The position numbers were made by a program, and so were the translations under genes. 47,743 nucleotides of DNA from an uncultured Prevotella sp. (GTDB lineage: Bacteria > Bacteroidota > Bacteroidia > Bacteroidales > Bacteroidaceae). The DNA lies in NCBI GenBank assembly GCA_900544825.1, contig UQWP01000019.1, positions 1 to 47,743 on the forward strand. The letters are read 5' to 3'. The notes under the pieces are model-generated. The model saw only the letters and a program-made list of their open reading frames with translations, was not told the DNA's origin and did no database searches. Positions 18,801-24,601 of this stretch are shown here, in pieces. The number at the start of each line of letters is the position of its first letter. Within the stretch, counting starts at the first letter, position 1.

Positions 18801-19246
18801 AAAGCGTAAACCTCACCCTCTACAGCAGAGAACCAGAAGGTATCGCTGAAGGTGTAGATGAGTGCGCCCACCATACCAGATGCCTCGATGGCAATCAGCT
18901 TGCTGGTGGTCATCTCCTTCCAGTCGCCGATGATGAGCTTGCGTGCCAGATGGGTGATGGTCCAGAAGAGGAACATGATGCAGACGGCACTGAGGAGTGC
19001 GCTCATCGTATTCACCATCTTGGCTACCTGCGTGGTATCGCTGGCGAAATGTGTGAAGAAATTGCCCATGAGCATGAAGAATGGTGCCCCAGGTGGGTGA
19101 CCGATCTCCTGCTTGTAGGCAGTTGTAATAAACTCAGGACAGTCCCAGAAGCTGGCTGTCGGTTCAATTGTGGAGCAATATACGAATGCCGCAATGATGA
19201 ATGCGACCCATCCGAAGATATTGTCCACTAATCTGTACTGTTTCAT
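15812..19246 (-). CDS. DUF2723 family multi-pass membrane protein (TMEM260-like, putative glycosyltransferase)
   Basis: 1144 aa. The N-terminal half carries about 10-12 hydrophobic helices. Near the start it has the acidic stretch STIEPTASFWDCPEF, which is typical of the DUF2723 family (for example EPTxSFWDxGEF). GHPPGAPFF follows near residue 52. The C-terminal ~400 residues are soluble. The family is related to GT-C fold transferases and to vertebrate TMEM260, a protein O-mannosyltransferase, so the likely role is transfer of a lipid-linked sugar at the membrane; donor and acceptor are unknown. The gene stands alone between its own promoter and terminator. Confidence 0.85.
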   Translation of the reverse strand: MKQYRLVDNIFGWVAFIIAAFVYCSTIEPTASFWDCPEFITTAYKQEIGHPPGAPFFMLMGNFFTHFASDTTQVAKMVNTMSALLSAVCIMFLFWTITHLARKLIIGDWKEMTTSKLIAIEASGMVGALIYTFSDTFWFSAVEGEVYAFSSAFTAVVFWLILKWEDHADEPHSDRWLVLIAYMTGLSIGVHLLNLLCIPAIVLVYYYKKVPHANLKGSLMALFLSFLVVVAVLYGVVPGIITVGGWFELFFVNTLGCPFNTGEIVYIICLVASVIWGIYETYNASEKNEKKQNIAFVLGFGMLGIPFFGYGWSAVITGIIILVILWFVLNYKRKKEVITGVDQATGIEKKKMQLLPLISARIKNTALLCMLMLMIGYSSYALIVIRSSANPPMDQNSPEDIFTLGSYLSRDQYGDTPLLYGQAYTSQVALEADGNMCKPVMKEGAPVYQRKEKASADEKDSYFVVSHKNKYVYAQNMLFPRMHSSAHAQAYEDWMGGVEGNQVPYDRCGENMMVKVPTQMENIRFFLSYQCNFMYWRYFMWNFAGRQNDIQGNGEPEHGNWITGFSFIDNALYGDQSKLPDDLKANKGHNVFYCMPLILGLIGLFWQAWYTRKRKVIKNGVETEEILPVGIQQFWVVFFLFFMTGLAIVLYLNQTPMQPRERDYAYAGSFYAYAIWCGLGVLAIIDLLKQKMKLSGTAVTAIVAVVTLLVPIQMASQTWDDHDRSGRYTCRDFGQNYLMSLQEKGNPIIFTNGDNDTFPLWYNQEVEGVGTDARVCNLSYLQTDWYIDQMMRPAYNSPSVPITWPRLDFCSGTNEYVSIQPEAKQQVLDFYKQDPVNAKKQFGDEPFELKNILKYWVRSKNSDMHFIPTDTVYVTIDKEAVKKSGMMMASDTIPDKMVISLTGKSALYKGDLMMLEMLSQCNWTRPIYVALTVGQENYMNLGDNFVQEGLANRITPFTTNKPGAKNFDAEKTYHNIMTRFKFGNLKQKGLYIDETTMRMCYTHRRLLAQTALQLIADGKNQKAINILKKADVEIPAYNVTLDYMSGGLDMARGWLLTGQKAKGKEYVEAIWKNAHQYLDYYLSLPNDRFLQSQNDCVRQIMIMQSICDVAGMVSPQLQKSYEKQLNALYTLYRGRGGSMPQGNQ

Positions 19247-19311
19247 TATTGTTTAAACTTTAATGTATTATATTTCTATGTTTCCTATTATATAATGTGT
19301 ATAAAACGTTG

Positions 19312-19319
19312 CAAAGATA
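19312..19319 (-). promoter_or_regulatory. -7 element for the DUF2723 gene
   Basis: Reads TATCTTTG on the - strand, 66 bp before the ATG at 19246. No clear -33 element. The rest of 19247-19404 is AT-rich with nothing else identified. Confidence 0.5.
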
Positions 19320-19404
19320 CTAAAAAGTAAAGAGATAGCGTAGGATTGCTTCTCTTTTTTAGGTTATATTAAATTTAAATAGGTGATGTTTTATAAAAAA
19401 CACA

Positions 19405-20172
19405 TTAAACATTCAGGAAATGCTCTTCCAGCTTTTCTCTTGGCATATCTGCCGTATCGTGATAATGCAGGTGCTGGTTTACGCAGGCGATATGCTTCAC
19501 GTTGTTGAGCACTTCGGCTACATCGTGACTGACGATGATGATGGCGCACTCCTTGTTAATCTGCTCCAGCATCTCGTACATCTGCTTTTGGAATCGGCGG
19601 TCGATGTAGGTGTTAGGCTCATCGAGGATTACGACATCCGGCTTTGATACGATGGCGCGGGCGAGGAGCACTCGCTGAAGCTGACCGCCGCTGAGGGCAG
19701 CGATGTGCCGGTCTTTGAATTCCGTCAGCTGCATGCGTTCCAGGGTATCGAGTACCTGCTGGTGCTGTGCCTGGGTGTATCGCGAAAAGAGACCTTTGGT
19801 CTTGCTGAGTCCGGCAAGTACAACTTCATATACTGAGATTGGAAACTGCTTGTCGAGCTGGTTGTATTGTGGGAGATAGCCCATCGAGATTTCCTTTACT
19901 TCCTCAACTTTTGCTTCGCCGTTTTCATCAAGAACCGTTTCCCCGTTCTCATCTTTCACTTTTCTGAAGTATCTGATGGTTCCTTCCGTAGGCTTCATCA
20001 GTCCCAGAATGAGGCGCATGAGGGTAGTCTTGCCACCACCGTTTGGTCCGATGATGCCAAGATAATCGTCTTGATATACGGTGAGATTTACGTCGCTGAG
20101 CACCTGCTTGCCGTCATATCCGGCAGATAGGTGCTCGATCTCGATTAATTTTGAACTTTGAACTTTGAACAT
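19405..20172 (-). CDS. Metal ABC transporter ATP-binding protein (ZnuC/MntB-like)
   Basis: 255 aa. Walker A GPNGGGKTT is at 42-50, the signature LSGGQLQRV from 160, Walker B VVILDEP at 180-186, and the switch histidine H216. The D-loop reads NTYID where the family usually has TTGVD. An insert rich in Asp/Glu/Lys (about 71-94) separates the early strands. It resembles ATPases of the zinc/manganese (TroB/ZnuC) class and begins 33 bp after the binding-lipoprotein gene, so the pair would act in metal uptake. No permease gene is adjacent. The start codon lies inside a heptanucleotide repeat and residues 2-8 (FKVQSSK) are repeat-encoded. Confidence 0.85.
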   Translation of the reverse strand: MFKVQSSKLIEIEHLSAGYDGKQVLSDVNLTVYQDDYLGIIGPNGGGKTTLMRLILGLMKPTEGTIRYFRKVKDENGETVLDENGEAKVEEVKEISMGYLPQYNQLDKQFPISVYEVVLAGLSKTKGLFSRYTQAQHQQVLDTLERMQLTEFKDRHIAALSGGQLQRVLLARAIVSKPDVVILDEPNTYIDRRFQKQMYEMLEQINKECAIIIVSHDVAEVLNNVKHIACVNQHLHYHDTADMPREKLEEHFLNV

Positions 20173-20177
20173 TGAAC
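20150..20177 (-). repeat. Four heptanucleotide repeats spanning the ABC ATPase start
   Basis: On the + strand: TTTGAAC at 20150, 20157 and 20164, then ATTGAAC at 20171-20177. The single T-to-A change in the fourth unit creates the start codon (20170-20172, - strand). Seven is not a multiple of three. Confidence 0.85.
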
Positions 20178-20205
20178 TTTATGATTAGTTATTGTTCTTG
20201 ATGCT

Positions 20206-21105
20206 TTACTTCCCAACCACCATTTTCTTGCCCTGTATCGCTGCTGCCGCTTCCTGCATCGCCCAGTTCCAGTCGCCCTGCAATGGGTTGATATCCATTG
20301 GCTTGGTGTGGCTTTCGTTGATGAAAGTTGTGGTGTTGCGGTTGGCAAATTCTGCTTGTATCAGGCAGAACTTGATCTTTTCTTTTCGGGCTCTCTCTAT
20401 GAGGGTCTTCAGCTGGGCGGCACTAGGCTCCCTGCCTTCTTCCTCTATGGCCAGCTGCTCCAGCTGGTAATCACGGGCAAAGTAGGTGAGGATAGGGTGA
20501 TAGATCACAAACTTGCGAACCAGGTCTGGGTTCTTGTTGAAGCCCTCCTTGATGATGCTGTCTCTCTTGTCGATGATGCTGAGCAGCGACTGATAGTTCT
20601 TCTCGAAGAAAGCCTTGTTCTTCGGCTCCAGTTCGCTGAGTGCCTTGAGAATGTTGCTGGCTATGATGCGGGCATTGCTGCAACTCATCCATACATGTGG
20701 GTCGATGTTGCCACCTGGAGTCTTGGCAGGCTTGATACCCACGGAAGTATCTATCACCTTCATTTCCGGAGCGTTGTCCTGCAGCTTCTTCATCCAGGTC
20801 TGCTCAAAACCGATGCTGCCCACTTTCAGATAGAGTGCACTCTTCGAAAGTTCCATCATCTGCTGGGCGTATGGCTCGTAAGTTTCCGGGTTGTTGCCAT
20901 TCGATACCATCACGTTGACATCCACCTTGCCTTTGGCAATTTGATCAACGAAATACTTGTAGGGGGAAATCGTAACTGTAACTGTAACCGTAACCGCAGG
21001 CTTCTCTTTTCCGGAAGTCTTTCCCGAATCAGCCTGTTTCTGAGGTGTACCCTTACATCCGGCAAGAATGACACATAATATAATAAGGTTTAGAAATCTC
21101 TTCAT
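20206..21105 (-). CDS. Metal ABC transporter substrate-binding lipoprotein (ZnuA/TroA-like)
   Basis: 299 aa. Signal peptide with lipobox LAGC (C17). It is a cluster A-I binding protein. The usual first metal histidine (PHxYEP) is glutamate here (NPETYEP, E74). The other ligands look present: DPHVW (H137), YHPIL (H203) and MDINPL (D271). Residues 38-45 are a VTVTVTVT run encoded by four hexamers. It would deliver zinc or manganese to an ABC importer in the periplasm. The ATPase gene follows 33 bp downstream. The H-to-E change may alter metal choice. Confidence 0.85.
   Translation of the reverse strand: MKRFLNLIILCVILAGCKGTPQKQADSGKTSGKEKPAVTVTVTVTISPYKYFVDQIAKGKVDVNVMVSNGNNPETYEPYAQQMMELSKSALYLKVGSIGFEQTWMKKLQDNAPEMKVIDTSVGIKPAKTPGGNIDPHVWMSCSNARIIASNILKALSELEPKNKAFFEKNYQSLLSIIDKRDSIIKEGFNKNPDLVRKFVIYHPILTYFARDYQLEQLAIEEEGREPSAAQLKTLIERARKEKIKFCLIQAEFANRNTTTFINESHTKPMDINPLQGDWNWAMQEAAAAIQGKKMVVGK
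20972..20995 (-). repeat. Four in-frame hexamers in the binding-protein gene
   Basis: GTAACT, GTAACT, GTAACC, GTAACC on the + strand code the Val-Thr run just after the lipoprotein linker. The unit length keeps the frame, so copy-number change would alter only linker length. Confidence 0.8.
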
Positions 21106-21144
21106 ATATTAAAATCTCCTTATGTTATAAATCTGCTTATATGT

Positions 21145-21597
21145 TTAAACGATGAAGCTGAGGCCATAAACCAAGAGGATATATCTCAGCACTTTTCCGA
21201 TGGTGATGCTGATGGTAGAGATGATGATATTGGCTCTTGTCAGACCCAGCACGATGGTGATGGCGCTTCCCAATATCGGGATGAAGGCGAAGAAGCCCAT
21301 CCAGGCACCTCTATCAGCCATGAATCTTTCTGCCTGATCCAGTTTCTCCTTCTTCACGTGCAGATATTTCTCTATCCATTCCATCTTGCCCAGTCTGCCA
21401 ATACCATAGTTGAACAGCGAACCCAATACGTTTCCTATGCTGCCATATATCACCAGAGGGATGGGATTCAGTCCTGCTGCCTGCAAGCCCGACATCACTA
21501 CCTCGCTGCTGAAAGGAAAAAAACTGCCGGCAAGAAAGGCGGAAGCAAGCATGCCCCAATAGCCCCAGTTGATTAAAAAGTCTATTATGTAACCCAT
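21145..21597 (-). CDS. Small membrane protein, YqaA/VTT (DedA-like) family
   Basis: 150 aa with about four hydrophobic segments. It opens FLINWGYWGMLASAFLAGSF, then FPFSSEVVM, and later carries FIPILGSAITIVLGLTRAN. This pattern is typical of the YqaA branch of the VTT (SNARE-associated/DedA-like) family. Related proteins are linked to lipid scrambling or undecaprenyl-phosphate translocation, but YqaA itself is not well characterised. It starts upstream of the metal-binding lipoprotein gene (39 bp gap, same strand) and may be co-transcribed with it. A hairpin separates it from the gene behind. Confidence 0.78.
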   Translation of the reverse strand: MGYIIDFLINWGYWGMLASAFLAGSFFPFSSEVVMSGLQAAGLNPIPLVIYGSIGNVLGSLFNYGIGRLGKMEWIEKYLHVKKEKLDQAERFMADRGAWMGFFAFIPILGSAITIVLGLTRANIIISTISITIGKVLRYILLVYGLSFIV

Positions 21598-21619
21598 TGA
21601 ATATTATTTGTTTAACCTG

Positions 21620-21646
21620 CTTGATGCACTGAAACAGTGCATCAAG
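21620..21646. terminator. Perfect 12-bp stem-loop
   Basis: CTTGATGCACTG and CAGTGCATCAAG flank a 3-nt loop, between the 21664 membrane-protein stop and the YqaA start. There is no good T-run on the - strand, so it may attenuate or act as a processing hairpin rather than a terminator. Confidence 0.6.
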
Positions 21647-21663
21647 TCTATCTCTGAATAATC

Positions 21664-22626
21664 TTATCCCTCAATAGCCTGCAGTAATACCGTTTCCGGA
21701 ATAAAGATATTGTACAGCAATATCAATACCATGATGACCAGCGCCGAGATAAAGACGATGTTCGCCACTTTTCCCCTGGTATAGGTGATGAAGTGAGCGG
21801 TGAGTGGTGCTGTATTTACAATCATGATGCTGCCCAACTCCTTGATGTGCTGAGGCTGCAGGATGATGAAGGCGAGACTCACGTAGTTGATCAGAATGAA
21901 TGAATTGTAGATCATTCGGGTACGGATCTTGTCTGCATAAGAGGTATGCAGGAAGTGGATGCTGCCCAATGTGCTCAGGATGATGAGGAACAGGAGATTC
22001 ACCACCTCGTGGTCGGTAACCTGCGAATAATCGAACAGTTCATGATAGTTGATGAATTCCGCAAAATGACTGATCAGTCCATCGATATTATTGGTGTAGG
22101 CGAAGTAACCCGCTGAGAACCAATACGGCATGATGAGACCGATGATAGATGCAAAGAAGTTGCGGATGCTGAAGGAATTGGTGAATACCATCATCATCAG
22201 CCAAAGGAAGGGCAGGAAATATCCCACCTGGATGAACACCAGTGAGGCGAGTCCTACGCAGAAGAAGGCATAGAAGGTCCATCCAGCCGCCCGCCTGTCC
22301 TGGTAACTGTTCCAGATGATGAGGTAGAAGGCGATGGAGCACATCGTCACGATGCTTGCCTTGAAGGAGGGTGCGGGCAGAGAGGTCATGGTGATGAATA
22401 CCAGGAAGCTGCAGGACACCATTCGGCTGTAGGTTCGCATCAGGGAATTATGGTTGTTGAGCTCCACCATCAGCAGAGTAGAGAGGATGGTGAAGGCGAA
22501 CTGCACCCAAATGTTAGCTACTAAAAAACCTACAGCAACCCATACCAAGGCGGCAAGGGTTGCTGTTATAGGTAGAGCGTAGCGGCTTGCCGCTACTTTA
22601 TTTTGAAAAGTTTTCTTTCTTAACAT
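21664..22626 (-). CDS. Hypothetical multi-pass membrane protein
   Basis: 320 aa with roughly nine to ten hydrophobic helices covering nearly the whole length. The N-terminus is basic (MLRKKTFQNKVAASRY), then TM helices begin. There is no catalytic motif. Scattered charged loops such as NSYQDRRAAGW and ADKIRTRM suggest a cytoplasmic face. It resembles uncharacterised Bacteroidales integral membrane proteins; I do not recognise a named domain. It follows purD by 32 bp on the same strand and so is probably co-transcribed, without an obvious functional link to purine synthesis. Confidence 0.75.
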   Translation of the reverse strand: MLRKKTFQNKVAASRYALPITATLAALVWVAVGFLVANIWVQFAFTILSTLLMVELNNHNSLMRTYSRMVSCSFLVFITMTSLPAPSFKASIVTMCSIAFYLIIWNSYQDRRAAGWTFYAFFCVGLASLVFIQVGYFLPFLWLMMMVFTNSFSIRNFFASIIGLIMPYWFSAGYFAYTNNIDGLISHFAEFINYHELFDYSQVTDHEVVNLLFLIILSTLGSIHFLHTSYADKIRTRMIYNSFILINYVSLAFIILQPQHIKELGSIMIVNTAPLTAHFITYTRGKVANIVFISALVIMVLILLYNIFIPETVLLQAIEG

Positions 22627-22658
22627 CTAATTTTTTAAATATGATGAAGCTTTTGCCA

Positions 22659-23927
22659 TTAAAGGTCCTGTCCGATATCAGAGCGGAAGTACTTGTCGGT
22701 GAACAGGATCTTCTGAGCCTCGGCAAAGCTCTTCTTCAGAGCCTCTTCCTTGTCCTTGCCGTAGCTGCTTACGCAGATTACACGGCCACCATTGGTTACA
22801 ACCTCGCCATCCTTCATGGCTGTACCTGAGTGGAATACCACTGAACCTTCCACGTCGTCGATACCCTGGATAGGATAACCCTTCTTGTAAGCCTCTGGAT
22901 AACCACCGCTTACGAGCATCACGCAGACAGCTGCACGATCATCAAACTCGATGCTGCGCTTGTCAAGATCGCCGGCAGCTACACCCTCGAAGAGATCCAC
23001 GATGTCGCTCTTCAGGCGGAGCATCACGCTCTCTGTCTCTGGGTCACCCATACGGCAGTTGTATTCGATAACCATTGGCTCGCCCTCTACATTGATCAGA
23101 CCGAAGAAGATGAAGCCCTTGTAGTCGATGTTCTCCTCAGCCAGACCCTCTACGGTAGGACGGATGATGCGCTCATCCACCTTCTGCATCCACTCCTTGG
23201 TTGCGAAAGGTACAGGGGTAACGCTACCCATACCGCCGGTGTTCAGACCGGTATCGTGCTCGCCGATGCGCTTGTAGTCCTTAGCCTCAGGCAGAATCTT
23301 GTAGTTCTTGCCATCGGTGAGAACGAATACAGAGCACTCGATACCACTGAGGAATTCCTCGATAACTACGCGTGCAGAAGCGTTGCCGAACATACCGCCG
23401 AGCATCTCCTTGAACTCCTTCTTGGCCTCTTCCAGGGTAGGGAGGATGAGAACGCCCTTACCGGCGCACAAGCCGTCAGCCTTCAATACGTAAGGAGCCT
23501 TCAGAGTCTCCAGGAACTTCAAGCCTTCTTCTACGTGCTCGCCGTCGAAAGTCTCATACTGGGCTGTAGGAATGTTGTGGCGCTTCATAAACTGCTTGGC
23601 GAAGTCCTTGCTTCCTTCCAGTACGGCACCAGCCTTTGATGGACCAATCACAGGGATGTTCTGGGTGCGAGGGTCTGCCTTGAAGTCATCATAGACACCC
23701 TTTACCAGTGGGTCTTCAGGACCAACAACCACCATATCAACACCGTTCTCGACAGCGAAGTTCTTGAGCGCCTCGAAGTCGTCAGCCTTGATATTCACAT
23801 TCTCGCCGACATTCTGCGTACCGGCATTACCAGGAGCGATAAAGAGTTTTTCACACTTCTCGCTCTGAGCGATTTTCCAAGCTAAGGCGTGCTCGCGGCC
23901 ACCGCCTCCTAACAATAATATTTTCAT
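22659..23927 (-). CDS. purD: Phosphoribosylamine--glycine ligase (GAR synthetase)
   Basis: 422 aa, the standard PurD length. The N-terminal motif LLLGGGGREHALAWK (4-18) is diagnostic. The central ATP-grasp domain includes APYVLKADGLCAGKGV, and the C-terminal part contains EYNCRMGDPETE, the family's metal/ATP motif. It ligates glycine to 5-phosphoribosylamine in step two of de novo purine synthesis in the cytoplasm. It has its own promoter and a leader with a duplicated 31-bp segment. No other pur gene is in the window. Confidence 0.95.
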   Translation of the reverse strand: MKILLLGGGGREHALAWKIAQSEKCEKLFIAPGNAGTQNVGENVNIKADDFEALKNFAVENGVDMVVVGPEDPLVKGVYDDFKADPRTQNIPVIGPSKAGAVLEGSKDFAKQFMKRHNIPTAQYETFDGEHVEEGLKFLETLKAPYVLKADGLCAGKGVLILPTLEEAKKEFKEMLGGMFGNASARVVIEEFLSGIECSVFVLTDGKNYKILPEAKDYKRIGEHDTGLNTGGMGSVTPVPFATKEWMQKVDERIIRPTVEGLAEENIDYKGFIFFGLINVEGEPMVIEYNCRMGDPETESVMLRLKSDIVDLFEGVAAGDLDKRSIEFDDRAAVCVMLVSGGYPEAYKKGYPIQGIDDVEGSVVFHSGTAMKDGEVVTNGGRVICVSSYGKDKEEALKKSFAEAQKILFTDKYFRSDIGQDL

Positions 23928-23960
23928 CGTAGTTACGTTTAATAATTCTTCTATTATATG

Positions 23961-24022
23961 TTACAATCAGGATAGTTATCATCTCCTTCTTTTACAATCA
24001 GGATAGATATTTTCTCCTTTTT
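23961..24022 (-). repeat. Two tandem 31-bp repeats in the purD leader
   Basis: Units 23961-23991 and 23992-24022 share TTACAATCAGGATAG and a TCTCCTT block (+ strand), with a few substitutions between. They lie between the putative purD -7 element and its start codon, so they would be transcribed. Confidence 0.8.
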
Positions 24023-24045
24023 GCATCCAAATTTCTAATTTGCTG

Positions 24046-24077
24046 CAAAATTACTAAATTTCAGCGAACTATACAAG
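24046..24077 (-). promoter_or_regulatory. Promoter for purD
   Basis: On the - strand: CTTG (24074-24077, near TTTG), 20 bp, then TAATTTTG (24046-24053). Leader length to the purD ATG is about 115 nt and includes the 31-bp duplication. No purine riboswitch core was recognised by eye. Confidence 0.55.
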
Positions 24078-24094
24078 CAAAAAGCCTAAAATCT

Positions 24095-24538
24095 TTATCG
24101 CATGTAGTTCTTATAGATTTCATAATAGATATCTGGCCATCCGTAGATGGCTATCATCTCCAGTTCCTTGTAGAGTTCCGGGATGTCATCTATCAGCTTC
24201 ACCAGATCGGGATTATATCGGGTTCCTGCCCCTTCTCTCAGCTCTCCCATCACCTTTTCGAAGCTCTTCAGCAGTTTCTCATTCTCGTGATAGATTTGAT
24301 GGTTCTTCCGGCTTCTTGTCATAAAGAATCTTACCCATTCGTCGTGGTCGTGGATACGGAAGATGCTGTCGTTGTAGCGATTATAGGTGATGCGGTTCTG
24401 AGATAGATTGTCGAAGATAAATTTAAAGTCGGGGATGCTCTGTTCAGAAATAAAAAACTCTTTACCTGCCACTTGCAGGTGGCAGGCAAAGAGTATAGTG
24501 GTAATTAATAAAATTACTTTTCTTATCTTGTTAATCAT
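24095..24538 (-). CDS. Hypothetical secreted protein
   Basis: 147 aa. The N-terminus (MINKIRKVILLITTILFAC, then HLQVAGKEF) looks like a signal peptide. Cleavage may follow VAG or involve the cysteine at position 19, though the context is not a good lipobox. The mature part is charged and aromatic (EWVRFFMTRSRKNHQIYHE, then IYGWPDIYYEIYKNYMR). I recognise no domain. The coding sequence for the end of the signal peptide contains an 8-bp inverted repeat (24465-24486). The gene follows the DPP IV gene by 63 bp on the same strand. Confidence 0.6.
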   Translation of the reverse strand: MINKIRKVILLITTILFACHLQVAGKEFFISEQSIPDFKFIFDNLSQNRITYNRYNDSIFRIHDHDEWVRFFMTRSRKNHQIYHENEKLLKSFEKVMGELREGAGTRYNPDLVKLIDDIPELYKELEMIAIYGWPDIYYEIYKNYMR

Positions 24539-24601
24539 CTTTTTGTTCCGAAGATTTTTACTTCAGATAGAACTCTCTTATACATTTAAAATTTTTCTCT
24601 C

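Noticed and set aside
23900..23986. Small upstream frame in the purD leader
   Set aside because: An ATG after AAGGAG on the - strand opens a frame overlapping the purD start, but it has no support beyond that and lies in the duplicated segment.
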